DNA from: Chloroflexota bacterium
GTDB taxonomy: Bacteria > Chloroflexota > Anaerolineae > DTLA01
Length of the DNA stretch: 64,000 nucleotides
Reading direction: 5' to 3'
Assembly (NCBI GenBank): GCA_014874485.1
Contig: JADBJK010000016.1
Coordinates: 1 to 64,000, forward strand
Every line of letters begins with the position of its first letter. Within the stretch, counting starts at the first letter, position 1. Positions 17,569-27,190 of this stretch are shown in pieces. The position numbers were made by a program, and so were the translations under genes. Under the pieces are notes generated by a model. The model ran no database searches. It saw nothing but the letters and a program-made list of their open reading frames with translations, and was not told the DNA's origin.

Positions 17569-18152
17569 GCGCTCCCAGGCGACCCCATCCCATCCGCGCG
17601 GCGCTGTTTCCGGCGGCGCACCCACAGGTAGAAGCCGAGTATCAGCAGCAGGAACAGCACGAACGTGATGACCGGCACGAGGATGGCCATGACGGAGGTC
17701 CCCGCCGAGACCACGTCCTCGGTGAAACTGACCGCCGGGTTCAGCACGCCGCCGCCCATGGTGGTGATGACGGGGCGCGAGGTGGCCTTTACGGCGTGCA
17801 CCCCGCCCGCGACGATGAGCCCGCAGACGACCGCCACAACCGGGTGGATGTCGGTGATGACCCGCGTGCTGGCGGCGAACAGGATGGCCCCCGCCGCAGG
17901 CCGTACCACCGTCTGGATGATGTCGTTGGCGGTGTCCACGGCGGGAATCTTGTCCACGAAGATTTCTACCGTCAGGAGCACCAGGAGCACGCCGATGGCC
18001 CACCAACTGGTGAGCGCGTCAAACGGCGGGCTGAGGTGAATCCAGTCGGTGAATCGCCCGGCCAGCGCCACGATGAGCAGGGGCAGGTAGGCATTCAGCC
18101 CCGCCGCGCCCGCCAGGCCAAACCCGGTCAGAAGTCCCGTTGCCCAGTCCAT
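17565..18152 (-). CDS. DUF4126 membrane protein
   Basis: A 195-residue integral membrane protein of the DUF4126 family. It opens LLTGFGLAGAAGLNAYLPLL (residues 7-26) and contains five or so helices, with PAVDTANDIIQTVVRPAAGA in a loop and a C-terminal helix followed by WVRRRKQRR. The function is unknown; the glycine-rich pattern suggests a small channel or transporter. AGGAGG precedes the start. The stop overlaps the uvrC start, so the two are translationally coupled, although no functional link to repair is known. Confidence 0.82.
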   Translation of the reverse strand: MDWATGLLTGFGLAGAAGLNAYLPLLIVALAGRFTDWIHLSPPFDALTSWWAIGVLLVLLTVEIFVDKIPAVDTANDIIQTVVRPAAGAILFAASTRVITDIHPVVAVVCGLIVAGGVHAVKATSRPVITTMGGGVLNPAVSFTEDVVSAGTSVMAILVPVITFVLFLLLILGFYLWVRRRKQRRADGMGSPGSA

Positions 18153-18174
18153 ACCCTATCCTCCTAAGGGATTG

Positions 18175-18246
18175 CACCGCAGAGGCGCAGGGAGCGCGGA
18201 GAGAGAAATGGCCTTCCTCTGTGTTCTCCGCGTCTCTGCGGTGAAT
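18175..18246. repeat. CCGCAGAGACGCAGAG palindromic repeat, copy c
   Basis: An inverted repeat beginning ACCGCAGAGGCGCAGGG and ending GCGTCTCTGCGGTGAA. It fills the gap between DUF2085 and DUF4126 and lies five bases downstream of the DUF2085 stop codon, where it could act as a transcript end hairpin. Confidence 0.75.
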
Positions 18247-18251
18247 TCACC

Positions 18252-19019
18252 CTACCGACCCACCGCGCGCTCCAGCGCCATCCGAGCGACGCGGATGAGC
18301 AGAATCTCGCCCGATGCCATGACGAACCCCGCCGCCAGCGCCGGCAGCGCATCGCGGAGGGTCAACGCCCGCTCTTCCCTGCGGGCCAGCACCAGCCACA
18401 GCGCCGCGTTCACGCCCGTGAACATCAGCGCGATTCCCGCCAGGCTGACCAGCGCGAACAGCGGCAGCAGCCACGCCACCCCGCTCACGACGGGCAGCAT
18501 CGCCCACACCGCCAGCGTCAGCCCGATGACCTCGCGCGGCCGGCGCAGGATGGTCGCGTCGGCCCAGTCGCGCCACAGGACGGCGTTCAGCAGCGGGTAG
18601 CCGAACCCCACCATCGCCATCCCGCTGAACACGCCCGTCGCGTACCGCAGCGCGTTGCTGGGCGCGTACAGATGCACCTGCCCGCCGGTCAGCGCATCCG
18701 CGAACGAGTTGCCGCCGTCCAGCGCCATGAGCGCCAGCCCCGCCGCCAGCAGCAGCGCGACCGACCTGGGCGGCCAGGCACCCGCCTTCGCGCGGCCTGT
18801 CGCCCAGGCGAAGGCCAGCACCGCCAGCGCCCCGAAGTACGTCCCCGTGCACCGCGCGCACAGCGGGAACGGCGTCCCGTCCACCGCGCACGAGTGCTCG
18901 GGCCATTGGTGGCAGACCGAATAGCCCACGGCCCTGGCTGCCGCCAGCGTGGCATGGGGAAAGGCGAACGCCCCTGCAATGAGCACGACCGTTAGCCCGA
19001 TGACGATTCGCCTTCCCAT
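18252..19019 (-). CDS. DUF2085 membrane protein
   Basis: A 255-residue membrane protein. The N-terminal half matches DUF2085, with CHQWPEHSC (residues 36-44) and CARCTGTYFGAL (54-65), cysteine/histidine motifs that could bind a metal or haem. It has about seven hydrophobic segments. The C-terminal third (about 150-245) is an additional membrane region ending in ASGEILLIRVARMALERAVGR. The role is unknown. A TATAAT box (19049-19054, minus strand) lies 30 bases upstream of the start. Confidence 0.78.
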   Translation of the reverse strand: MGRRIVIGLTVVLIAGAFAFPHATLAAARAVGYSVCHQWPEHSCAVDGTPFPLCARCTGTYFGALAVLAFAWATGRAKAGAWPPRSVALLLAAGLALMALDGGNSFADALTGGQVHLYAPSNALRYATGVFSGMAMVGFGYPLLNAVLWRDWADATILRRPREVIGLTLAVWAMLPVVSGVAWLLPLFALVSLAGIALMFTGVNAALWLVLARREERALTLRDALPALAAGFVMASGEILLIRVARMALERAVGR

Positions 19020-19138
19020 ACGCGCCCCGACATGCGATCAGCACGTGTATTATACCGCAGTTGCCCAGCGGGGGCGAGTTGTGCGGCGCGAACGGGGACG
19101 GCCCAAGCGTGCGGATTCGTGGAATTCGCGGACACCGG

Positions 19139-20914
19139 TCAGTCCAGCAGGTGCGCGGCGAGGTCGGCGGTGGTTGCCAGGATGAGGTCGGCCTGGGTCA
19201 GGTCGCCCAGCATCCCAAGCCCGCACAGCACGCCCACCGCCTGCGCGCCCGCGGCCTTGGCCGAGCGGATGTCCAGCGACGTGTCGCCCACCATCACCAC
19301 CTGCGACGGCGCAAGCCCCAGCGCCTGGGCGGCCTTGTGCACGGGCTGCGGATGCGGCTTCAGCCGACGGACGTCCTCGCGGGTGATGACGACCTCAAAG
19401 CGTCCATCAAACCCGATCTGCCGCAGGAACGCGAGGGCGGCCTCTCGGTCGCGGGTCGTTACCACGCCCAGGCGATACCGCTCGCCCAAACGCTCCAGCA
19501 GCGGCCCGATGTTGTCCACGGGCAGGAAATCCTGGCGCTTTCCCCGCCACACGACGCGCAAGGCGTCGCGCAGGGCGAACACCACGCCGTCCAGCCCCAC
19601 ATGGTCCAGCAGGGTCAGCGCGCCGTTGACCCAGCCCTCGCCGCTCATCACCAGGTGGCGCAAGAACGGCTCCGGATCGCGGTTGCGGAACAGCCAATTC
19701 ACCGGCTTTAGGCGGCGCGCCCAGGTGCGAATGGCGGAATCGTCGCTGTCAATCAGCGTGCCGTCCAGGTCAAACAGCACCGCCTGGACGTCGTCCCGTC
19801 GCAGCGCCCCGATAGGCGGTTGGGGCGCAGGGGGCTTGGCCTCTTCCGCGGGGAACGGTTCCTCGTCCAGGAGTTTCCTGTACACATATCGCCCAAGGAC
19901 CCGCAACGTGGCCAGCGTCGGCGCGGCCAGGAAGATGCCCAACACGCCCGCCAGGCTCGCCCCCATGAGCACGCCCAGAAGCACCACCAGCGGGTGCAGG
20001 TTCAGGCTGTAGCCCATGATGCGCGGCACGAGCACGTTGTTCTCCACCTGCTGGATGAGCACATACAGCCCCGCGACCAGCACCGCAAACCAGAACGGCG
20101 TCAGCGGCAGATAAGTGGAGCCGCGCAGGAGCGCAACCAGGACGGCAGGCACCGCAGCGACGGTGGGCCCCACGTTGGGGATGAGTTCAAGCACGCCCGC
20201 GATAAGGCCCATCAGCAGCGCGTAGGGCAGGCCGACGAGGGTCATCGTGATCGCCACGGCGACGCCCACCACCAGGCACAGGATGAGTTGGCCCTGGAAG
20301 AACGCCTGCCAGACGCGCACGACCTGCACCAGGAGCAGCCGCATGTCCCGCTGGTAGCGCACGGGGGCAAGCGCCATGACCTTCTCGCGGATGTAGGGCG
20401 CGTCCTTCACGAACCAGAACGCCAGCACCAGGATCAGCACAAACCACGCGAGGCCGGACGCGATGTTCAAGAGCAGGTTCACCGACGACGACGCCAGCGA
20501 GGAGAGCAGCGACTGCAACGACGCCGACACCTGGTCGTACAGTTGCGTGGTGTCAATGGTGAAGCCGGCGATGACGATGGGGCCTTTGAGGAGAGAGATG
20601 GCGAAGTCCAGCACCTGCTGGATGCTGAGGTTCAGCCCGCGCACCTGATCCACCAGGGCAGGGATGACCAGAATCGGCACGAGGGCGATGATCCCCAGCA
20701 GGACGAGCAAGACCAGCAGGGCCGCCAGCGTGCGGGGAACGCGCAGCCTGCGGTGCAGGAACGACACGGCGGGGTTCAGCACATACGCCAGGATGAGCGC
20801 CAGCGCCACCGGCCCCAGAATGCGCCGAAACTGGTAGAACGCCAGCGCCGCGAGGATGAAAATCCCCGCCACAACCCACTGCTTTGTCCTGTCGCTCCAC
20901 TTCTGCTCGGCCAT
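19139..20914 (-). CDS. AI-2E-family permease fused to HAD-type phosphatase
   Basis: A 591-residue fusion. Residues 10-350 are an AI-2E family (PerM-like) transporter, with paired N-terminal helices, AYVLNPAVSFLHRRL, the LIPNVGPTVAAVPAVLVAL signature and NNVLVPRIMG. After a Pro-rich linker (EEAKPPAPQPPIG), residues 370-591 are a HAD phosphatase of the Gph/PpaX type. Its motifs are I FDLDGTLIDSDD, II VTTRD, III KPHPQP and IV MVGDTSLDIRSA. There is no stop or frame change between the halves. ATG at 20914 is preferred to a GTG seven codons upstream. The fusion suggests phosphatase action at the membrane, with an unknown substrate. Confidence 0.88.
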   Translation of the reverse strand: MAEQKWSDRTKQWVVAGIFILAALAFYQFRRILGPVALALILAYVLNPAVSFLHRRLRVPRTLAALLVLLVLLGIIALVPILVIPALVDQVRGLNLSIQQVLDFAISLLKGPIVIAGFTIDTTQLYDQVSASLQSLLSSLASSSVNLLLNIASGLAWFVLILVLAFWFVKDAPYIREKVMALAPVRYQRDMRLLLVQVVRVWQAFFQGQLILCLVVGVAVAITMTLVGLPYALLMGLIAGVLELIPNVGPTVAAVPAVLVALLRGSTYLPLTPFWFAVLVAGLYVLIQQVENNVLVPRIMGYSLNLHPLVVLLGVLMGASLAGVLGIFLAAPTLATLRVLGRYVYRKLLDEEPFPAEEAKPPAPQPPIGALRRDDVQAVLFDLDGTLIDSDDSAIRTWARRLKPVNWLFRNRDPEPFLRHLVMSGEGWVNGALTLLDHVGLDGVVFALRDALRVVWRGKRQDFLPVDNIGPLLERLGERYRLGVVTTRDREAALAFLRQIGFDGRFEVVITREDVRRLKPHPQPVHKAAQALGLAPSQVVMVGDTSLDIRSAKAAGAQAVGVLCGLGMLGDLTQADLILATTADLAAHLLD

Positions 20915-20969
20915 GCAAACCACCGAAGATAGCACAAGCGCCCACCGCGAGGCGGGCGCCTGCGATTCG

Positions 20970-21563
20970 CTAGTCCACGATGCCTATGGCGTTGGGCGGC
21001 CAGTAGGAAAGCCAGGCGTGCCCGATGATGTTCTCCAGCGACACCGGCCCGAAGGCGCGGGAATCGTTGCTGTAGCCGCGATTGTCGCCCAGGACGAACA
21101 CATGCCCCTCGGGCACCACCAACGGGGCCATGTAGCCCATGGTGGGCTGGGTCAGGTACGGCTCGTCCAGCGGCTGGCCGTCAATCCACACTGCGCCGTC
21201 CCGAATCTCCACCGTTTCGCCCGGCAGCGCGATGACGCGCTTGATGAGCAACTCGGAGGGGTCCCGCGGCAACCGCAGCACCACCACGTCGCCCCGGCGC
21301 GGCAGGTGGAACCGATACGACAGTTTCTCCACCACGATGCGCTGGTCGGTGTGCAGGTTCGGCTCCATGCTCTGGCCGAAGACCCGCGTGGCCTGGGCCA
21401 GGAACAGGTTGATAACCAGCGCCAGCAGCACTGCGGGCAGGATGGTCTCCAGCAACTCCCGCAGCCAGCCACCCCCTGCACCCCCGGAAGCAGGGGCTGG
21501 GGGGCGGGGCTGCGGTTGCGGTTCGGATGTGGGTTCGGGTGTCAGCGGAGCGTTGTCTTCCAT
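20970..21563 (-). CDS. lepB: Signal peptidase I
   Basis: A 197-residue type I signal peptidase. A Pro/Glu-rich cytoplasmic tail (residues 1-30) is followed by one membrane anchor (about 38-56). The catalytic Ser is in GQSMEPNL, and the general-base Lys is in LLIKRVIALPGE. Box E reads VLGDNRGYSNDSRAFGPV. It removes signal peptides from exported proteins on the outer face of the membrane. It begins six bases after the pnp stop, so it belongs to the rpsO-pnp-lepB transcription unit. Confidence 0.95.
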   Translation of the reverse strand: MEDNAPLTPEPTSEPQPQPRPPAPASGGAGGGWLRELLETILPAVLLALVINLFLAQATRVFGQSMEPNLHTDQRIVVEKLSYRFHLPRRGDVVVLRLPRDPSELLIKRVIALPGETVEIRDGAVWIDGQPLDEPYLTQPTMGYMAPLVVPEGHVFVLGDNRGYSNDSRAFGPVSLENIIGHAWLSYWPPNAIGIVD

Positions 21564-21569
21564 GCGAAC

Positions 21570-23768
21570 CTACCGCCTCTGCGGGGGCCTTCCTCCGCCG
21601 CGGCGGTCGCCGCCGGAACGCGGGCGGTCTCCGCCCGGCCGGGGGCCGCTGGGCTTGCGGTCGCGCGCCCGGGCTTCTTCCGCCGTCCAGCCTTCCAGCA
21701 CGGCCTGCCGCGACAACTTGATCTTGCCGTCCTTGTCTATGTCAATGACCATGACCATGATCTCGTCGCCGACCTTGACCACGTCCTCCACGCTGGGAAC
21801 GCGGTAATCGGCCAACTGCGAGATGTGCACCAGGCCGTCGGTGCCCGGCAGGATTTCCACGAACGCGCCGAAGTCGGTGATGCGGACAACCTTGCCCGTG
21901 TAAATCTTGCCGATGGTAGCCTCTTCGGTCAGGGCGCGCACCATGCGCTCGGCTTCCATGCCGCCGGGGCCTTCCAGCGCGGAGATGTACACCGTGCCGT
22001 CCTCTTCCACGTCAATCTTGGCGCCGGTCTGCTCCTGGATGCTACGGATGGTCTTGCCGCCCGGGCCGATGAGGGTGCCGATCTTCTCCTGCGGGATCTT
22101 CACCATCACGATGCGCGGCGCAAACGGCGACAGGGTGGCGCGAGGCTTGTCAATGACTTCCAGCATCTTGTCCAGGATGTACATGCGCGCCTCGTGGGCC
22201 TGCTGTAGCGCCTGCTCCAGGATGTTGTAGTCCAGGCCCTTGACCTTCATGTCCATCTGCAGGGCCGTTACCCCGTCGCGGGTGCCGGCCACCTTGAAGT
22301 CCATGTCGCCCAGGTGGTCTTCCATTCCCAGGATGTCGGTGAGCACGGCGTAGCGGTCGCCTTCCTTGATGAGGCCCATGGCGATGCCGGCCACCGGTGC
22401 CTTGATGGGCACGCCCGTGTCCATCAGCGCCAGGGTGCTCCCGCATACCGACGCCATGGACGTGGAGCCGTTGGACGACAGGACCTCGGACACCAGTCGG
22501 ATGGTGTACGGGAATTGCTCCTGGGACGGGATGACGGGGACCAGTGCCCGCTCGGCCAGCGCGCCGTGGCCGATTTCGCGGCGGCCCGGCCCGCGCAGGG
22601 GCTTGACCTCGCCCGTGCTGTAGGGCGGGAAGTTGTAATGGTGCATGTATCGCTTGGCCCCCACGGTTACCACCGTGTCCAGGATTTGCTCATCGGCGCT
22701 GGTCCCCAGCGTGGCGATGGTGAGCACCTGGGTCTCGCCGCGCGTGAACAGGCCAGAGCCGTGAGCGCGGGGCAGCAGCCCCACCTGGCAGGAAATCGGG
22801 CGGATGTCGCGCAGCCCGCGCCCGTCCACGCGGATGCCCTTGTCCAGCACCTGGGCACGCATGGCGGTGCGAAGGGCGTCCTCAAACACCTCTTTCACGT
22901 CAGAGGCCGCAAACTGTTCGCCCGCCTTCTCCACCAACTCCGCGGCCAGGTTGTCAATGGCCGTGTTCCGCTCCTCTTTGGACAGGCCCGCCGTGAGAAT
23001 CTGCTGGATGCGGTCGCCGATTTGCTCCAGCGTCCACTGGCGCGTCTCCTCGGGGACAACGTGCAGCGTGAACTCGCGCTTGGGCTTGCCGATGGCGGCT
23101 GCCATCTCGTTCTGCATGCGGATCACGTCCTGCATGGCCTCGTGGCCCAGGCGGATCGCCTCCAGCATCAGGCTTTCGGGCACCTCATCGGCGCCCGCCT
23201 CCACCATGAGGACGGCGTCGGCAGTGCCCGCCAGGCGCAGGTCCATCTCGCTGTTCGCCATTTCGGTGGCGGTGGGGTTGAAGACAAACCGGCCGTCTAT
23301 GTACCCCACGCGCACCGCGCCCACCGGCCCCTGGAACGGGATGTCGGAGATGGTCAGGGCCGCCGACGCGCCGATGATGGACAGGATGTCCAGGTAGTTC
23401 TCCTGGTCGGCGGACAGAGCCGTAACGATGATTTGCACGTCGTTGCGGAACCCCTTGGGGAACAGGGGACGCAAGGGGCGGTCCGTCAGGCGGCACAGGA
23501 GAATGGCCTCTTCCGAGGGCTTGCCCTCGCGCTTGAAGAACCCGCCGGGGATGCGTCCGGCCGCATAGAGCCGCTCCTCGTAGTCCACGGTGAGGGGGAA
23601 GAAATCCACGCCTTCGCGGGGCTCTTTGGAAGCGGTGGCCGTCGCCAGAATCATGGTGTCGCCGCAGCGCACGGTAACCGCGCCGCCGGCCTGCTGGGCG
23701 AGCAACCCGGTCTCAACGATGATCTCGTGCTCGCCAACCTTCGCTGTAAATCTGTGTACTGTATTCAA
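21570..23768 (-). CDS. pnp: Polyribonucleotide nucleotidyltransferase (PNPase)
   Basis: A 732-residue PNPase, which degrades RNA 3'-5' using phosphate. It has two RNase PH domains (residues 10-140 and about 310-460) around an all-helical domain, a KH domain (about 555-612, with [16 protein letters not shown]), and an S1 domain (about 625-692, with [26 protein letters not shown]). An Arg/Gly/Pro tail (residues 702-732) may bind RNA or partners. The start is TTG at 23768, supported by GGAGG six bases before it. rpsO lies upstream in the usual order, with a hairpin between them that may serve processing or autoregulation. Confidence 0.96.
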   Translation of the reverse strand: MNTVHRFTAKVGEHEIIVETGLLAQQAGGAVTVRCGDTMILATATASKEPREGVDFFPLTVDYEERLYAAGRIPGGFFKREGKPSEEAILLCRLTDRPLRPLFPKGFRNDVQIIVTALSADQENYLDILSIIGASAALTISDIPFQGPVGAVRVGYIDGRFVFNPTATEMANSEMDLRLAGTADAVLMVEAGADEVPESLMLEAIRLGHEAMQDVIRMQNEMAAAIGKPKREFTLHVVPEETRQWTLEQIGDRIQQILTAGLSKEERNTAIDNLAAELVEKAGEQFAASDVKEVFEDALRTAMRAQVLDKGIRVDGRGLRDIRPISCQVGLLPRAHGSGLFTRGETQVLTIATLGTSADEQILDTVVTVGAKRYMHHYNFPPYSTGEVKPLRGPGRREIGHGALAERALVPVIPSQEQFPYTIRLVSEVLSSNGSTSMASVCGSTLALMDTGVPIKAPVAGIAMGLIKEGDRYAVLTDILGMEDHLGDMDFKVAGTRDGVTALQMDMKVKGLDYNILEQALQQAHEARMYILDKMLEVIDKPRATLSPFAPRIVMVKIPQEKIGTLIGPGGKTIRSIQEQTGAKIDVEEDGTVYISALEGPGGMEAERMVRALTEEATIGKIYTGKVVRITDFGAFVEILPGTDGLVHISQLADYRVPSVEDVVKVGDEIMVMVIDIDKDGKIKLSRQAVLEGWTAEEARARDRKPSGPRPGGDRPRSGGDRRGGGRPPQRR

Positions 23769-23948
23769 TTCAAACCTCCGTAAGTTTCCTGGGTACGGAG
23801 GTCAGGGACTGGGGACTATCCCCCACCGTGTGAGAGGCACTCCCCAATTCCTGTACCATCCGCCCCAGGGATGAAATGTAGGATATTGTCAGGGTTTTGG
23901 CTGTCTGCCGGACCTAGCCTTTTCTACACCTCCTGCGTTAGAATGTCA

Positions 23949-23984
23949 AACGAGTAGATGCTGGGTGATGCTCATCTACTCGTT
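23949..23984 (-). terminator. Hairpin between rpsO and pnp
   Basis: A perfect 12-bp stem (AACGAGTAGATG / CATCTACTCGTT) with a 12-base loop, followed on the minus strand by TGACATTC, 35 bases after the rpsO stop. It may be a leaky terminator or a processing site like the RNase III stem in enterobacterial rpsO-pnp leaders. Confidence 0.55.
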
Positions 23985-24018
23985 CCGCGTGAACGTATAG
24001 AGAGATGACCGACGCCAT

Positions 24019-24288
24019 CTACTTGCGCAGGCCAAGCCGATCCACAATCGCCCTGTAGCGATTGATGTCCTTGCGGCTCAGGTAAGCCAAATGGCGACGC
24101 CTCTGCCCAACCAGTTTCAGGAGCCCGCGCCTGGAGTGCTCGTCGTGCTTGTGCACTTTCAGGTGCTCAATCAACTGGTTGATGCGAGTGGTCAGCAGCG
24201 CAATCTGCACTTCGGGCGAACCGGTGTCGGCCGGGTGCATGTGGAACTGCTGAATGATATTGTCCTTCTCAGACTTCGAGAGCGGCAC
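24019..24288 (-). CDS. rpsO: 30S ribosomal protein S15
   Basis: An 89-residue S15, which binds 16S rRNA early in small-subunit assembly. The core motifs are [50 protein letters not shown] and a terminal [15 protein letters not shown] at 24288 is chosen because AAGGAGG lies five bases before it and the result is exactly the family length. An in-frame GTG at 24303 would place that ribosome-binding site inside the gene. The promoter is at 24338-24366. Confidence 0.96.
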   Translation of the reverse strand: MPLSKSEKDNIIQQFHMHPADTGSPEVQIALLTTRINQLIEHLKVHKHDEHSRRGLLKLVGQRRRHLAYLSRKDINRYRAIVDRLGLRK

Positions 24289-24337
24289 GCTGTCCTCCTT
24301 CACGCTCGTTGCTCAACTCAAAACCCTTACGCGGCGC

Positions 24338-24366
24338 ATTATATCACACCTGAACTATCTGCGCAA
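24338..24366 (-). promoter_or_regulatory. Promoter of rpsO
   Basis: On the minus strand TTGCGC (24361-24366), 17 bases and TATAAT (24338-24343), with TG before the -10. MITE copy 3 is inserted only 7 bases upstream of the -35 (its target duplication is 24374-24381). Confidence 0.7.
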
Positions 24367-24381
24367 ATCTCGCAACAGGGC

Positions 24382-24609
24382 GGAGTGCACTTCAGTTTGG
24401 GGGGCAAGCCTGCGGCAATTGACACCCCTTTCGCCGCCTGATGTACAGCGATGGGTCTGCTGACCTCACCTAACCCCTCCCGCACCCTCCCCTTTCCTCT
24501 CCGCGGGCGGAGAGGAAAGGGGAGGGCCAGGGTGGGGATAGGTGAGGTAGATTCTGCTCGGCAGCCCAACGATATCCGGTCATTTTCGCCCCAGGGTTGA
24601 AATACACCC
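24382..24609. mobile_element. MITE-like element, copy 3 (228 bp, exact 8-bp target duplication)
   Basis: This copy lies in the opposite orientation. It starts GGAGTGCACTTCAG and ends TTGAAATACACCC, with the central palindrome at 24466-24549. It is flanked on both sides by AACAGGGC (24374-24381 and 24610-24617), an exact 8-bp duplication that proves insertion as a unit. It is about 40 bp shorter than copies 2 and 4, lacking a block next to one end. It separates the rpsO promoter from the GH31 gene; no other gene lies in 24289-24664. Confidence 0.85.
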
Positions 24610-24664
24610 AACAGGGCGTTTCGGCGCCGGAGGGGTATCCCGGTAACCCGACATTCTTCGCCGC

Positions 24665-27148
24665 CTAGTGCCCCACCCGCACCTCGCACACCGCGAACTC
24701 TCCCACGGCGACGCGGGCCACGCCGCCTTCCCACACGCACTCCGCCGCCTGCCCGTCCACGCGAACCTCCGGGCGCTCGCCCAGCCCGTGAATGGCGACC
24801 TCCACGCCCGAGTATGGTGGCCGGTACGCCCCCTCTCGGTGCCAGCGAATCGCCCAGCCCTCCGCCGTCGGCTCCACGGCGAAGCGGCTCAGCCAGAAGA
24901 CACCTTCCTTGTGCGCCCAGCCGTCGCCCTCGTCCTCGTACAGCCAACTTTCGCCGCGCCCCGGAAAGGCGTGCAGCGTGAGCGGGTCGGGCGGCCGCTC
25001 GCCCACGTACTGCATCACGGGCCAGTTGGGGATCACGCTGCCCGCGCGGGCGAACAGGGGCAATCGGTCCAGCGGCGCGTCCACGGTGATGGTTACAGGC
25101 CCGTCGTGCGCCTGGCCGCTCCAGAAGTCGTACCAGCGGCCTGCGGGCAGGTACACGCTGCGGCGGGTCGCGCCCTCCTCCAGCACGGGCGCAACCAGCA
25201 GCGCATCGCCGAACAGGAACTCGTCGTCCAGGGCGTAGGTGGCGGCATCTTGGGGGAACCCCAGGAACAGGGGCCGCATCATCGGCAAGCCCGTCCGGCT
25301 GCACTGCCAGAAGGCCGTGTAGATGTACGGGAGCATCCGGTAGCGCAGTTCAATGGCCGCGCGGTTCAGGCTCTCGTAGGGCTCGCCGTGCACCCACGGC
25401 TCCTGGTCCTTGGTCCAGACGGCAGTGTGATTGCGGAAGAACGGCGTGAAGACGCTCAACTGGTTCCAGCGCACCAGCAACTCCGGCGACGGGCTGCCGC
25501 TGAACCCACCGGTGTCGGGACCGGTGAACGCCACGCCCGAAAGGCCCAGCGTCAGCACCATGGGGATGACGTTGGCCATGGACGGCCAGTCGGAGCGGTT
25601 GTCGCCCGTCCAGTGGCTGCCGTAGCGTTGCAGCCCCGCCCAGCCCGACCGCGAGATGACCAGCGTGCGGCGGTCGGGGCGCAGGCGGCGCAGCCCTTCG
25701 CACGACCCGCGCACCATCAGCAGCCCGTACACGTTGTGCGCCTGGCGAAAGTCGGCCCCCTGCCCCTCCCAGGCGAAGCGCACGCAGTCGGGCATGGTCT
25801 CGGGCCCCGCGCCGAAGATGGCCGGCTCGTTCATGTCGTTCCAGAAGCCGTCCAGCCCCACGTCCAGCAACGCCTTGTACTGGTCGCCCCACCAGGCGCG
25901 CGCGTTGGGGTTGGAGAAGTCCGGGAAGTAGCACAGCCCCGGCCACACCGGCCCCTTGAACAGCCGCCCGTCCGGGTATTTGCAGAACACGTCCCGCTCC
26001 AGCCCCGAGCGGCACACGGCGTACTTGCGGTCGGCCTTGATGCCCGGGTCCACCATGCCCACCACCTTGAACCCGCGCTCGTGCAGGTGGTGCACCAGGC
26101 CGGGCGGGTCGGGGAATCGCTCCGGGTGCCACGTGAAGCACCGGTAGCCGTCCATGTAGTGGATGTCCAGGTGGATGGCATCGCAGGGGATGCGCCGCTG
26201 ACGGAACTCGCGGGCGATTTCGCGCACGCGGGCGTCGGGGTAGTAACTCCAGCGGTTCTGATGATAGCCCAGCGTCCACAGCGGCGGGAGTTCCATGCGG
26301 CCCGTCAGGTCGGTGTACTGGCGCAGCACGTCGGCGGGGGCGGGCCCGGCGAAGAAGTAGTAGCGCAATTCGCCGCCGTCGGCCTCCAGCCGAAGCGTAG
26401 CGGGGTCGGAAGCGCCCACGTCCGCCACGGCGCGGTACGAGTTGTCAAAGAACACGCCGCAGGCCAGCCCGCCGCGCAGGAGCATGTAGACCGGGATGCT
26501 CATGTACAGCGGGTCGTCGCCAGGGCCGTAGCCGTTGCAGTCAAAGTTGTACAGGTCCATGCGATGGCCCCGCTTGTCCAGCGGCAGGGCCTTCTCGCCG
26601 AAGCCGTACACATGCGCATCGCCGGGCAGTGCGCGGGCCAGCGCCACCCGCTCGCCCGCCCAGGCCATGGGCGCAGTGTCGGCGTCCAGTGCGCGGCCGT
26701 CGGGCGTCAGGAAGCGGATGGACGCGTCGGCCTTGCGCACCTCCACGTGCAACGCGGGCGTGCGCATCACGACGGCGGCGGGCGTCTCGTCCACGGCGAC
26801 GGCGCACGGGGGCCAGTCCGCGTCCTCGCGGGCCAGCGCGTAGGAGAACGGCGGGGGGAACTGGCGGTCGGGGCGCAACCGCACGCGCACGATGTCGGGC
26901 GACAGGGCCGTCAGTTGCACGTCGGCCTTTTCGCACACCAGGGTCAGCGCATTGCCCTGGACGCGCCACGAACGCACCGCCCCGGGCGATGTCCAGGCGG
27001 GAACAGCCGTGGGCTTGGCGGCGAAGCGGCGGCAGCCCCACCACTTGCGGAGCGGGTAGATGGCCGCCTGCACGACGACGCCGAAGCCAAGCGTGCCGAT
27101 GGAGCGCACCAGTCGCGCAATTGAGGATTCGCGTTGCGGTTCGGACAT
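24665..27148 (-). CDS. GH31 family glycosidase (alpha-glucosidase-like)
   Basis: An 827-residue glycoside hydrolase of family 31. The N-terminal beta domain (residues 55-270) contains VYGFGEK. The catalytic barrel starts at PPLWTLGYHQNRWSYY. The nucleophile Asp (about 438) is in FWNDMNEPAIF, and the acid/base Asp (about 516) is in HWTGDNRSDW. C-terminal beta domains follow with ALLVAPVLEEG and PAGRWYDFWSG. The N-terminus has one possible membrane helix (about residues 18-33), so it may be membrane-attached inside the cell. The closest activity is alpha-glucosidase, but GH31 also includes alpha-xylosidases. It follows the MoxR/radical SAM/DUF58 genes in the same direction, 42 bases after DUF58. 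Confidence 0.92.
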   Translation of the reverse strand: MSEPQRESSIARLVRSIGTLGFGVVVQAAIYPLRKWWGCRRFAAKPTAVPAWTSPGAVRSWRVQGNALTLVCEKADVQLTALSPDIVRVRLRPDRQFPPPFSYALAREDADWPPCAVAVDETPAAVVMRTPALHVEVRKADASIRFLTPDGRALDADTAPMAWAGERVALARALPGDAHVYGFGEKALPLDKRGHRMDLYNFDCNGYGPGDDPLYMSIPVYMLLRGGLACGVFFDNSYRAVADVGASDPATLRLEADGGELRYYFFAGPAPADVLRQYTDLTGRMELPPLWTLGYHQNRWSYYPDARVREIAREFRQRRIPCDAIHLDIHYMDGYRCFTWHPERFPDPPGLVHHLHERGFKVVGMVDPGIKADRKYAVCRSGLERDVFCKYPDGRLFKGPVWPGLCYFPDFSNPNARAWWGDQYKALLDVGLDGFWNDMNEPAIFGAGPETMPDCVRFAWEGQGADFRQAHNVYGLLMVRGSCEGLRRLRPDRRTLVISRSGWAGLQRYGSHWTGDNRSDWPSMANVIPMVLTLGLSGVAFTGPDTGGFSGSPSPELLVRWNQLSVFTPFFRNHTAVWTKDQEPWVHGEPYESLNRAAIELRYRMLPYIYTAFWQCSRTGLPMMRPLFLGFPQDAATYALDDEFLFGDALLVAPVLEEGATRRSVYLPAGRWYDFWSGQAHDGPVTITVDAPLDRLPLFARAGSVIPNWPVMQYVGERPPDPLTLHAFPGRGESWLYEDEGDGWAHKEGVFWLSRFAVEPTAEGWAIRWHREGAYRPPYSGVEVAIHGLGERPEVRVDGQAAECVWEGGVARVAVGEFAVCEVRVGH

Positions 27149-27190
27149 AGCGACGCCTCCTGAAGCCTTGTGTTGCGTTTCGGATTCGCC

